DNA of 64,000 nucleotides. It comes from Mycteria americana (taxonomy: Eukaryota; Chordata; Aves; Ciconiiformes; Ciconiidae). The translations under genes and the position numbers were made by a program. Each line of letters opens with the position of its first letter. Within the stretch, counting starts at the first letter, position 1. This document shows positions 1 to 53,900 of this stretch, piece by piece. The stretch is from contig NC_134367.1 in assembly GCF_035582795.1 (NCBI RefSeq), forward strand, positions 108,796,062 through 108,860,061, written 5' to 3'. The notes below the pieces were generated by a model. That model saw only the letters and a program-made list of their open reading frames with translations, was not told where the DNA came from and ran no database searches.

Positions 1-493
1 AATGTCTGTCCTCAGAAACAAGATGTTCCTCAGAGATAAGATGTTTTTTCTTCCGAGTGCTGAGGTTTGAAACTACATATAAAAATAGCTGTGTTAAACA
101 TTTTCCTAGAATTTACAACATCCATTTCAGTGATACTTGTATACCTAGGAGTCAGCACTGAATGGAGTCACCCACTTCCACTAGCAACCAAACTGCTTGC
201 TTTTGTGAGCTACATCATTCTGTAGGTAGCGCAGTGAACAGACTTCAGAGTGTTAACAGTGTTTGTTCTGGTTAGCTTCAATATAAAAGTTTCACATGAA
301 GTTTACTTAACAACTGGGGAGTTGCTTTTTCCTTCAAGAAACTTTCACATTGTGGCACTAGTTGCCTTTCCTGTAGAATCTGACACCTAAAATGAAACTT
401 AGTGTGCTATGTTAAGTTACAAGTTGAGGATTGTAAAGTTGTCATGATTGGTGCTAATATAAATAGTAAATAAACCTCGTATCTCCTCTTTAG
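1..493 (+). other. DEGS1: DEGS1 last intron (3' part)
   Basis: Non-coding sequence upstream of the DEGS1 acceptor. The first 45 bases hold an 18-bp imperfect tandem duplication (positions 10-27 and 28-45, two mismatches). Nothing else recognised. Confidence 0.7.
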
Positions 494-640
494 GTGAAGA
501 AAATAGCAGCTGAATACTATGACAACCTGCCACAATATAACTCTTGGATAAAAGTACTCTATGATTTCGTGATGGATGACACAATCAGCCCATATTCACG
601 CATGAAAAGGCAATTAAAGGGTGAAGTGAAGCAAGATTAA
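494..640 (+). CDS. DEGS1: DEGS1 last coding exon (sphingolipid delta4-desaturase, C-terminal 48 aa)
   Basis: Partial gene; only the final coding exon is in the window. An acceptor (pyrimidine-rich tract ending in TTTAG) precedes position 494, and the frame runs 48 codons to TAA at 638-640. The translation begins [20 protein letters not shown] and contains [14 protein letters not shown], which I recognise as the C-terminus of dihydroceramide desaturase 1. Known role: an ER membrane di-iron enzyme that puts the 4,5-trans double bond into dihydroceramide to make ceramide. The catalytic histidine boxes lie in upstream exons outside the window, so activity cannot be judged here. The last residues (LKGEVKQD) differ from the mammalian tail, which is the usual variable part. 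It is convergent with NVL. Confidence 0.95.
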   Translation: MKKIAAEYYDNLPQYNSWIKVLYDFVMDDTISPYSRMKRQLKGEVKQD

Positions 641-2295
641 ACTTCTGGCAACCAAAAAACTTTGAAATGTCTGCTTGCTTTAAAGTGGCTGGTATAAGGT
701 CTCTTGCTAAAGATGTTCACCTGTGTCCTGAATTAAGATCTACAGCAACATAGCAATGCATCCTTAAGGATTTTGTAGCAGATTCCTGCCAGCTATAACA
801 TTCCTCACAGTCCTCAGATTCATTGGTTTAATGTGTGTATGTTTGCCTAAGGATCAGTGTTATATGCATAATACTAAATCACTTTGTTACAGAATTTACT
901 TTGCAGGTGTTAAATCTATATAAAATATCTGTCTGACACTTAAAAGTTGTCAACATAGTACACTGCCCACAACATGCTATTTAGATGACTGTAGTGTTAA
1001 AATACTGTACTTACCTGTTAATTCTAAACTAACATGATTTGTTAACTTAAACCTTCTGTTGAACCTGTTTCCTAACTTATGGGTGGAAGAACTAAATTTG
1101 CACAGAAATGTTAAGTCTGCTTTTGTTTAAATATGTAATGTGTCATTTGAAGCACTGCTTTAAAGTTCTACTTTTTCTACTGAAAGTACCTTAAAGGAGC
1201 AATTTGTCAGAATGAAATTGGCATGGAGATTGCTTGAGTGACTTCCTTGTAAAAAGGTGGGGAATTGCCAACTTTATGGGTCCCCGCCTACTGCCTAAGC
1301 TGCTTGCGTTAGCTCGAGCAGCTAGCATGTAGACTTGTATTGTGTAAGCCACTAGGTAACAATATAACTGATTAGTTTTTTCATATTTGAAAAATCTTGT
1401 TACAGTTTGGTGTTTTCCTGATCTGCAAAGAAAAATTGTTAGGCTTGTTGTAGTTGGTTCTGCTGTTACCACAGTTTTAAATGCTAACTCTAATATTTAC
1501 TCATTTGGAAATTTGTCTTGTATAGAAAACTGAATCAATTGAGGTAGATACTGTTCTGGCAAACAAGGCTAGCTATGAGTGTATTAGTCACAGAATGTAC
1601 ACAGAAGTGTTGCTAAGTGATCTTTTTTTTTCCCCAGACCTACAGTACCCTACATAAACACTTGTCTGTCTGTCATATTAAGATGTGGTGAGAGCACAGG
1701 TGGTGATACCAAACTTGCTGCTTAGGAAGTTTTAAAATTTGGAATAGAGAATAGATAGACTTGCTGAACCCTGAAGAATGAATCTCTACATACCTCAGCA
1801 CAGTATATTTGCCTTCTATCATCTAATGCATTGATGGTGGTTTTAAGCTGTCAAAGATGGCTACAAATCACCTTTAAATCTCAAATGGTGATCCTACAGT
1901 ATGTTCTTCACTTACCTGAAAGATGGAATATGATGAAGGTAGAAGTCTCAGCTACTGTCCACACTGGTTTGCTATAAGTAACTTAATTTTTAGATGCCTC
2001 CAGCTCCTCCATTTTGTGGTTTGGTTTTTTTTTTTTGGAAGAGGCTGAGTGCCTGAGAAGAATGTGTTGGTACATCTTAACCCTCACTTGATTGCAGTCC
2101 TGTTTCTAATGTGTGGGGTTTTTGTTGTTTGTTTTTTTTTTTTTAAGCATGGGCCCTTATCTATGGTTAAGTAAAAGATATGGTATGAGCGTGCCAATCA
2201 CTTAAAGTGATGCCAGTAATGTGCTAGCTAGCCAGCATACTGCTCAGGGTATAGAGTAATGTCAAAATATACGTCATCTGGTATTTTTACATGTA

Positions 2296-2315
2296 ATTAA
2301 AAAGCAAAGATTAAA
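2296..2315 (+). terminator. Candidate DEGS1 polyadenylation signals (two ATTAAA)
   Basis: Two ATTAAA hexamers occur 14 bases apart, about 1.65 kb downstream of the DEGS1 stop. No canonical AATAAA was noticed nearer the stop. The assignment is inference from position only. Confidence 0.25.
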
Positions 2316-5300
2316 GTAACATTGGGTGAATTTTTGACTGGTCCCCTAATGCTGAAGTACTTAAGCTTTAGAGAAAATTGGTATTTTTAAAACAGGTGCA
2401 AGAGCTGTTCTATTGAGTGGTGGTATAGATGAACTGTAAAGAATTGCTGCCTTGCCTTTCTACTGGGAAGAAAGTTGATTTTGGCTGAAAGACTTGAATA
2501 GGCTTAAGTTGTAAAACATTTTCTTTTTAAGCCACTTCTGCGTGACTGTTTCTCAATTTAAGAAGTGAATGGTGGAATTAAATCTCTTTCATAGCTTGCC
2601 ATAGCTGAATGAAGGATGGGAAGTGTCTCCAAAAAGTTTTACAGCTAAAAGCCTAAAGTTGAGAAATTGCTTATCTGAAGTATTCATCTAGGATAACTGA
2701 GAGCTCAGTTTAACTTTACTTGGGCTTAGTTACCTATTTCATAGAATCTCTGATGCCCTTTACTGTCCTCCCAATGGGTAATACAAGTGTGAATTCCTGC
2801 TTTTAAAGAGGACTGAAGTTGCCATCTCTTGTTTAAAATTGCAAATACTGCTTTAAGGTGTCCTGACTATGATCTTCCCTTCCAACTCTGATTCTTAAAG
2901 TGAAAATGGGGTATTTATAACCAAGAATAGGGGAATTCTGAGGGAGATATCTATGCTTGCCATAATCTTTCTGAAACATATGATACTAGCTATCTATTGG
3001 AGAACACTTGCTGGAGTAGGTTGATCTGAGCCAGTGAGATTTATGTTTGGATCTAAGCCATGGCCTGATTCTTGCAAGCATTGGTAACCACCATTCTTAG
3101 GCATATAACTCCTGTTTAATACACAAGAGGCTTTGGCATCTAACTTCAGTAGTAGGATTTTGCCAGAAGCAGATTAACTGAAAGTTAACTTATATTGCAG
3201 CATAGGTTCATCCCTAAAAAAAACCCCCCAAACAGTTAAAGCATTTCTGAACCACTGGTAAAAGGAATTAAGACCAGGTGGACTACTTGGGGTGTTTGAT
3301 ATATAGTCTAAATGAATAACTAGTTTTCTCCAGTCATAATGTGGTGTTTAGTCCAAAGGCATGGCACAGATATAACAAGCATGAAAACTTCTTAAAATAC
3401 ATATGAACAATCTAATTTTTTTTAAGGAATTAAATAGTTTTCATTAATACTCTTAAAATATATCTGGCAGAAACAGGTTAGTATAGTTTTTGAAATGCTT
3501 TATCTGAAAGTTGGAGGGAGCTTTCACTAACCAGTGAAAAACAAGTTAAACCTAAGGAGTGTTTAAAAACCCTGACAGTTAACCTAATTATAATTTTTTT
3601 ATACATCTGTTCAGATGGAATGAGTTAACTGTGTCCTTTCTACATGCTTGTTAGGGTTTGTTCCTTTCTGTGTAACTAAAGCATCTTATTAGTTTGTCAG
3701 TTTGGCAAACCTCTCCTTTATGTGAAATCAGCCAGGAGTTTAACTGTCAAAACATAGCTGACTTTGGGTCAGCAGTGTTAAACATGTCATCCAAATATTT
3801 TAGCTGCAGTTAAATTGTGCAGAGTGCTGAATCCCCTTCAGGGCTTTCAGAGTAAGGTACAGCTTTCAGAATGAATTGCGTTGCGTGGCTTGTAACACCC
3901 CACCCCCCCTAATTATTTGGAGGTGCTTAAGTGGAGTAAGTAATGCATCCTGGAGTCTGATCATACTAGGTATGAGTTTTCCCACAGGACAGGTGTGGGC
4001 ATATTCCTCTTTCAAAACAACTCTTGCTTCTGGCATTCTTGTTTGGCTGTTGAACCTGTCTGTTCCACAACAGTGGCCAATTAACATGTTAAATGGGTGC
4101 ATCTTTCTGGCTACAGAGCCCCATACTTTCAGATCCAGGACAAGACTTCCTACCTGGAACCAGAGGCCAGTTGAAAAGTAAAGACTTTTGGTTCTGTGTC
4201 TCAAAATTCCTCCAGTTAAGTCTTTAAGTGTAGCCAGCAAGCACATAACACATACTTAAAGTCTACAGATGTTGAGAAATGGATCTGTTCTTGGTAAGCA
4301 GATGCTGTTAGATAATGAGCTCAGTGGTTCAACCTCTGCCTCCTTGGCATTTATTCCTGTATCAGATGAACTAGCATGCCACAGTAGAACTTAAAGCTGT
4401 TCATTCCTTATTTAATGATGAGGTTCAACAACCAATAATGTCAGTGCTATAGACTGCAGGCTGCCATACTAATCCTGTTGGACAAACAGGAGAAAAGTTG
4501 CTTTCAGGTAGTGATCTTGCATAAATGGTCCAAGACAGCTTTTGGAAAGTGCACTCCTCTGTAATTTCAAAGGGTCTCAAAAGACTTGAGGCAAAGCAAG
4601 TTCTGCTGTTTTATCTTGCACACTGCAAAGCACAGGAGCCACTTCTGGGTCTGCCAAGATTGCTTCTGCAAGGTCCTAGGAAAGAAATCTGACAAATAGG
4701 TGGGTCTAAATCATGTAAGATGTGCCTTTAGTATAGCAACCTGCAACTCTATGTATAGAATTATCTCTCTCTTTTCTATCAAATCCTCTATTTCACAATC
4801 GAGCCTGCAGTCTATACTAGACTTTAGTGAGGACAAAAATGTTGAAAAAGTTTCCTATTTAGCCAAGAATGAAGACAGCATTTTTTTTTCCCTCCTGACA
4901 GTTCCCTGCACTGCCTCTGCCCCCTATCCATGCTTAATCTGTTCTGGGACAGAACCATTATTGTGATTTAGATATGTGGCTAGCCTCAGGAAAAGGGAGA
5001 GAAGAATGGCACGATGAACAACTTTTTGATCTTGTCCCAACAGAAACAAGATGACTAGAGGGAAAACCTCTTCCAGGCATGTCTGCTAGGAGGGGTGGTA
5101 GCTGCATATGCAGAACAAAGTAGTGGTCCTGTATTGCATGAAAAGGCTTGTTCCTTAAAGTGATTCCCTTTTCCTATGTACAAGTACAAGGGATCTTGCC
5201 ATTTATCTCTTATCAAGTTTTCTTCAGTGATAAGTACTATAGCCTAAGTCAAATTTCCCACAAGAAAAAGTAGCAGTGTGGGTGTAGCACTTACTTGTGT

Positions 5301-5554
5301 GAACAGTCAAATAGTTGCCTACCCTTGTCTGTTCCTTGATGCACATGTAGCCCAGACAAGGTAAGCAAACAGGATATGGATGCTTGATTGGTCTGGCTTT
5401 TTCTGCCTTTCAACTTAACTTCAGATTTTCTTGTAAATTCAAACCCTCCTGCACCCCACTTCCTATTCCACTATCACATGTTAAGGAGAATGATCATCAG
5501 ACACTTTGTATATTAAACATATGTTTTGTGTTAGAACTCTTGACAAGACTATAT

Positions 5555-5605
5555 TGTTATTACTACTTGAATAGTAGTACTGTTATTACTACTACTTGAA
5601 TAGTA
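5555..5605. repeat. Imperfect tandem duplication, unit about 26 bp
   Basis: The unit TGTTATTACTACTTGAATAG starts at 5555 and recurs from 5581 with an extra TAC triplet. It is a local duplication with a triplet length difference. Confidence 0.8.
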
Positions 5606-7950
5606 TTTCTTCCTTAGTCTTGCCTTGCAAGTCCTACATTGCTTTCTTGTTCCATATATACACAGGAATAATACAATCATAATGGGAAAGGAGAAAATTC
5701 TTCAGTGAATATGCCAGGGCTGAAGGACTTTACTCATTCATAAGCTTGTCAACTGCAGGTATCCTTAAGTATGGTAGCAGGATTTTCCTCTATATAGCAA
5801 CAAAGGAGAAATCATTCATGTGGTTATTTTCAACTGTAAAGAGTGGCTTGCTTGCCACATCTTCTTCCCAAGAAAGGATGACAAATATTTCTAAATTGTA
5901 TCACTGAAGTTGTATCACAGGTAGACTTTTTTATCCCTGATGAAGTTTTTATATACAGTTTATTTGTTTTGAAACCAATGCATGCCACAGGCAGGTAAAA
6001 AACAATGATGGCCTTTAGAATTACCATATCTAAAGGTAAAATGGCTGACAGTTTCAAAATTGATATTTGAAGGTAGCATATACTGTGTTTCACAGAGCTC
6101 CTGCTTGATCCTTTTTTCATTGGTCAACTCAAACACTCAAGTGAATTGAGTGTGTTATTGTACTGAAAGGGTTTACAGCTACTTTGGCACAGTTGTGGCT
6201 TCCTCTAAAGCAAAAGCCTTTTATTTAAGAAAAGGTGCTAAAAAAACCCCAAACTGTAAAGTTGTAGATGTAAAGCTAAAACAGGAAGAAGTTTGTGACA
6301 TAGGTGGTTCTTGTATATAGCTCTGTGCATGACATCTAGTTATGATTTTACATTAAAATTAGTCACTTAACTTGATAGGTAGTAATTGCACTGCCTCACA
6401 GTAATGAACATCTACAAGTGAAACTACTCTTTGAGATAAAATTATGATCCTTCATCTTGGATTTCTGGGAACCACAGTAATTCCTAAAGCTCCAAGCCTG
6501 ATTTACAATTACAAGCAGACACAGCTTCTGCTTTATATGCAGGGACTTCATTTGTTAGTCATATGGGCCACAACTTGAGTCACCAAGTCTCAGGCTTCCC
6601 TAGAAGAGGGAGGGAGTATCATACCACTTGTGCAAAAATCACAGTGGTAAGTACAAGCTGCCATATGTCTGTATTTTTAAAACACAAGTCTGTGGTGATT
6701 AGTTACTTGTAATAGCCTTCCACATTTACCTTTGGGGAAAAATGTGCAAGATCTTTTGTCAGATGGCAACTCAGAGAAGAATTTAAGTTGTAAGGTGCTG
6801 TTCCTTCTCAAGGCAAGGTCAGTCTTGAAGTAAGATCAGGTTGTTCAGGGTCACATCCTCCCTCTTAAAGTAAGTAGGGGGTATGCTTACAGAATAAATG
6901 TTGCTTACAAAAGCTATTTTACAGTTTTATATGGAAATTTCATGACTTTAAATAATTTTTGAAGTTAGGTGTTATCAAACTTAGCAAATTTCATGGGAAG
7001 TACTTTAGCAGAAATAATCCATTTCCTGTTCTGATCCTTGACTGATGGTTGCAGTGCTTTTAGGAAGAATAAGACTAGACATTAATCTCGGTTCCTATCT
7101 TTGATTGAAGACCTTGGTAGAATCATGACAGTGGTAAAAAAATCCATGAAGGCTTGTAGGTTTCAGAAATTAGTTGCTCAGTATCTGTCACATTTCAGTG
7201 TTTAGTCTTAATACTTCCCAGTTGACTGGTACTGAAAGTTATGACCATCCTTCCAAGATAGAATTTCTTGTAGTTAAAAAAAAAAGGCTTGAGGCTCTTG
7301 GCCTGTTTCTTAAAACAGTAACATTTTCCTTCCTCCAGAGGATATCAAAACACTTGAGCTAAGAAATTCAAACCCACAATAGAATTTTTTTGTTGTTGTA
7401 GATTTGTCTGTTTTTAAAAAAAATTAAGAACCAGCTTGTTAGATAACTCATACTGTTTCAAATATTTCTTAGGTGGCTGTTAAATCATAATATCATAGCA
7501 CTTCTCAAGATTTCCAAACTTTACTCTCTCCTAGATAACTTTAAGACAGCTTGCCCTCTCTGGATAGTTTCTTTTGATAAGGTGAAGGGAAGCTGTTAGA
7601 AGCTCTGAGAACCTGTGCTGGCACAATCATCATGTGTCACTGTATTTGGGAAAGGCATGATTAATGGTATGGTAACATACACTGCAGCACTTTCCCAGAC
7701 TACTTTTACAGCCGTGTTCTTCCAGTGATTCTTCCAGAGTCCTTGTTCTTGAAAACAGCTATTTTCATTTATGGTTGAGAACTGCTATTTGAGCAATGTA
7801 AACACTGTGAAGGGTTAGCCCCTCTGCCTCTGAGGGATTTCTGATTAAGGGGACCAAATATTATATCAGAATGGTATTAGCTCTTTAGCACTAAAAGCGT
7901 TCATTTTTAAAATGTCAGTGGTGATAAGCAGGAAGTGTGTATTTTTATCT

Positions 7951-7956
7951 TTTATT
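7951..7956 (-). terminator. NVL: Candidate NVL polyadenylation signal (AATAAA, minus strand)
   Basis: The plus strand reads TTTATT, so AATAAA on the NVL strand, about 190 nt after the NVL stop codon. This is a plausible distance for a short 3' UTR. Assigned by position. Confidence 0.45.
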
Positions 7957-8145
7957 CTGGAAATAGTTAAATTAAGGATGGTTTAGAGCAGTAGGTTATG
8001 ATAAACCTTTTTTCAGGTACAGTTTAAAAAGCTGGGAGATATTTAGTACAGGCTTTTTCCAACCTGCCTCTTCAAATCAGGCACAGGTATTACAAAACTT
8101 TCCACCAATGCAGAGTAAGTCTCTTTTGGGAATTGTCCAAGTGTA

Positions 8146-50414
<42,269 letters not shown>

Positions 50415-50893
50415 CGCCGCTCGCCGCCCTCCCCGGCCGAGGGCCTCCCCGCGGTCCAGGGGCTGTCCTAGCGCTTCGCCTGCGCGGCGCGGCCGGACGA
50501 GAATTATGCGCAGGCCGCGCCCAGGCGCCTCAGCCGCGCCACCGTAGGCCCCCTGCGACCTGCCCGCCTGTACCGGCGGCGGAGGGGCGCCGCTCTGGCC
50601 GCGCTCCCTTCTCCCGCCTCTGACCCGCCGGGCCGCTTATTAAGTTTCAAAATAGGCGCCCCCGCTCCCTCGCTCAGGGCCGCGTGAGATCCCCAGCAGC
50701 GCCCTCACGAAGAGCAGGGACGTGCCCCGACCGGCACCGCCCGGCCGCGGCCCCTGAGGGGTTCTCCTCAGGCTGCCGCGGGGACTCCACTTCCCAGCAT
50801 GCTGCGCGGCGGGGAGGGGCGGGGCCCGGCGCGGCCCTGCCCGGGCGGGGGGGCGTGGCGTGCGGCGGCCGGGAGGGCGGTGGCCGTGGCGGG
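50415..50893. promoter_or_regulatory. Bidirectional CpG-island promoter, NVL (-) and CNIH4 (+)
   Basis: The two start codons are 479 bp apart and diverge. The GC- and CpG-rich zone extends from about 50165 to 51330, in sharp contrast to the AT-rich surroundings. Sites visible inside: a ZNF143-like motif (50784-50806), a GGGGCGGGG Sp1-type box (50816-50824) and a second G-rich box (50843-50858). Two NRF1-like half sites lie at 50478-50487 and 50506-50515, and a CDE/CHR-like pair at 50646-50661. No clear TATA box. Transcription starts cannot be fixed from sequence. Confidence 0.85.
50784..50806 (+). promoter_or_regulatory. ZNF143/STAF-like site
   Basis: Contains CTTCCCAGCATGC with ACTCCA upstream and TGCG downstream, closely following the long ZNF143 binding consensus (ACTACA-TTCCCAGCATGC-TGCG). 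It is 88 bases upstream of the CNIH4 ATG. Confidence 0.7.
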
Positions 50894-50962
50894 ATGGAGT
50901 CGGTGGTCTTCATCTTCTCGCTGATTGACTGCTGCGCCCTCATCTTCCTCTCCGTCTACTTC
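50894..50962 (+). CDS. CNIH4: CNIH4 coding exon 1 (aa 1-23)
   Basis: 23 codons, first membrane segment. Ends TACTTC directly before GTATCCTT, a poor U2 but perfect U12 donor. Confidence 0.97.
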
Positions 50963-53900
50963 GTATCCTTCTCCTCCGGGGCTGGGGGGCGCCCGGGGCG
51001 GGTAGGGTTGGGGCTGCGCCCGCGCCCGCGCCCGGCGGCACTGAGGTGGGCCGGGCCTGTTGAGGCGCCGCTGAGGGTGGGCGGGCGGGCGAGCGGGGCC
51101 GGAGCCGGAGCCGCCGGGCTGGCGGCGGGTTGAGGGTTGGTGGGGCGTGAGGGCCTGTGCTGGGTAATGGCCGCTGGCGGGGGTGCCAGGGGCGGGCGGG
51201 GGGTGTAGAGGCGGGGAGCGCAGGTCTGCGGGGAAACGGCGAGTGATTCAGGGCCCGAAATATGTTCGCTCCTTCAAGGGCTGGAGCTCGGGTGGCTGCA
51301 GGCTGCCACGGGCGTGTGCGGGCGGTGCTGTGGAAAACACATCGTGCCTCGGCAGGAGTAGCATGTGCTTGGCGTTGGTGTAGAGGAAAGGGTGCTGAAA
51401 GCATGCTTCACACCCTCGGAAACTACACGGGCCTAAACAAATACAGCCAGGCGATAGTCTCTTAATTGTAAGGATACCTTACTCTCTTTTAGATGTGAGC
51501 TCGTAGCTGGGAGACTGTGAGTTCCTCTACAAACAGAATTGCTATATTCTTTGTTACAAGCTTGCCTGCAGTTTTTGCTGTCTGGTGTTCTTAGAATGTC
51601 AAAGCACTGATTTGGCTTGCTTTTTTTTTTCCTGAATAAAAGAGAATTGACTCTCATACTCTTTCAGATCCTGGTGCTATTTCAGAATCTACCCAGTTCT
51701 CCTAACAGAAAAAAAGTACAGAAACACTTGAAAGAAATTTGTCCAAGAAGGATAGGTTATTTGTTGAAAAATGAAAAGACTTTATGTATTTTTTAGGGAT
51801 AGAAAAAATCTCGTGCTTTTTCATTTTCTTGGAGAAAAGGAGCATGAGCTTTACAGGACATAGCATGATGATGTGCATACATGCGTGCTAAGCCTTTTTT
51901 GAGAGGACTTTTCTGTCTGAAATCTTCATATTTCTGTTGCTGAAAGTTCATTTGATAATGATGTTACCCTCTTATTTTCTAGCAAAGTATGAATTAATCC
52001 AGTGTTGCTGTAAATGTGAAAAAAAGTAGATCCACTTTTTAAAATGGCACTATTTAGCTTTATTGTGGGGAGAGTTTAAAAAGTGCAGTAACTTTTTCTT
52101 CCTTTTAAAATCTGGTTTCAAGTATTGTAGTAATAATTCTGATACTAAAAAATATTGAGTTTGCCTCCCTGGTCTATTTTAAGTGTTGAACTGAACTTTA
52201 GCACTTGTGCAACAGTTGCCGTTGGAAAAACATCATAAAATCACTTGGCCTGATGATAAAATGTGGCCTAACTTTCTACTTAAAGTAAGAATGAGTTGTA
52301 ACTAATTGAAATATGCCTTTGGCAGATCAGCTGTAGAACAGGACAGTCTACACTGAGAGCAGAGTGCTCTCCCCAACTTACTGGATAAAAATAAAGCTTT
52401 GTGTATTCTGAGTTACTATACGATTTTTCCTTATCTTGGACTTCAGATAATTACACTATCAGATTTGGAATGTGACTACATTAACGCTAGATCATGCTGC
52501 TCAAAACTCAATAAAGTAAATGATTCTTCTTTGTATTTAATGTGGTTTAAGAAAACAGCCCTTCATCTTAGCATCACAAATAACCGGGGTGTAATGTATA
52601 TCTGAAGAGCCTTGATAGGCAATATTTTGCATGTATCCTTTATTTCAGTCTGCTTGTCTTTTTCGGATGCCCATCTTTCAGCAAATTCAGTCACAAAAGG
52701 CTGTTCTTCTGACCCTTGGTGCTCTGAGATGGGCTGCTACTCTGAATTCGTGGGACTGAGACTTGAACTCTTTGCAGAGCTCTTGAGTTCTGTGCTTTTG
52801 TTCTTGTAGGTGTGCCACACCAAGGATGTCTGCTTGTGACTGAACTCTGGGATCTTTATAGCAACTTTCTCTGATGCTTCTGTATAATTTCTAACCTCTC
52901 TTGAACAGCAGAGAGTTTTACTGTGATAAGGAAAAGTACTGTTTTAACTAAATCTGCTTAAAACTGATTTCATTGAATCAATGTGGCCTTCCCGCATGGA
53001 TGTTCGCTTTGATTTAAAGGTATTTTCTTTCATAGTGTAAGAGAGAATGTTACAGGATACTATCAAGCCAAAAATGTGTTATTGCCAGGGGCTGACCCAA
53101 TTTAACTATGCCAGTTTTCATATTAACTTCCTTATCTGTTCAAAGCCTGGGGGTGTTTCTATGTCCTGTGTCTGTACAGATTATAATTATCTGCCTCTCT
53201 CATTCCTAAATCCAATGTTCTCTGCAGTGATTTCAAATGGGCTCTGTATACTTTCTTAACTCACTTTCTTAAATGCTTGTGTAATGTAGTTGTGTTCAAA
53301 CAGCTGCTGTGCTTCTATCTAGAAATCTTCGTAATACTTAGATAAAGTACTTCTGTTATAATATCTTAGGGCCTGAGTTCTGCCTTACTCAAGTGGAATC
53401 TGTCTGAAGGTATTAATTTCCCCATATTGTGATGAAATCACATGAATTTTCTTCTTCCATGAATTTTCTGTCTGAGTTTGATACTAGAATCGGATGATAA
53501 CTCCATATAGATCTTTTTCAGAAAGGAATTTACATTTGTGCATATAACTTTTTTCTTTTCTTCCCCTTTTACAGTGGGTGGTCCCTGAGGTGATTGGCCA
53601 TGCTGTTGTAACTGTATTAATGCTTATTTCATTGCACTGGTTCATCTTTCTCCTTAATTTGCCAGTAGCAACATGGAATATATATAGGTAAGTGCAAAGG
53701 GGTTTGTGTACTTTTTTTTCACTGTTACTGGTTTAGCTTTAAGTGTAATATGAAGATAAATAATATGTCATGACGAGATGTTTCAGCTGTGTTCTTGAGC
53801 TGCTAACAGTCTTCATGGATCTAACTAACATAAAACTCTCCTCTCCTTGCAATTAAAATGACAAGAAACCCAACAGTGTAAAGGATATGAAGCTTTTGGC

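Larger units (their letters stand above)
641..8145. other. DEGS1-NVL convergent interval with both 3' UTRs
   Basis: No coding frame here resembles a known protein. The 5' part must hold the DEGS1 3' UTR; ATTAAA signals at 2296-2301 and 2310-2315 are candidate polyadenylation signals, but the true end cannot be fixed from sequence. The 3' part holds the NVL 3' UTR on the minus strand. A 26-bp near-tandem duplication lies at 5555-5605. Short open frames (for example around 3866-4246) look like chance. Confidence 0.6.

Noticed and set aside
3866-4246. 126- and 101-codon frames on opposite strands in the DEGS1-NVL interval
   Set aside because: They overlap each other, have no recognised motif and lie in probable UTR/intergenic DNA.
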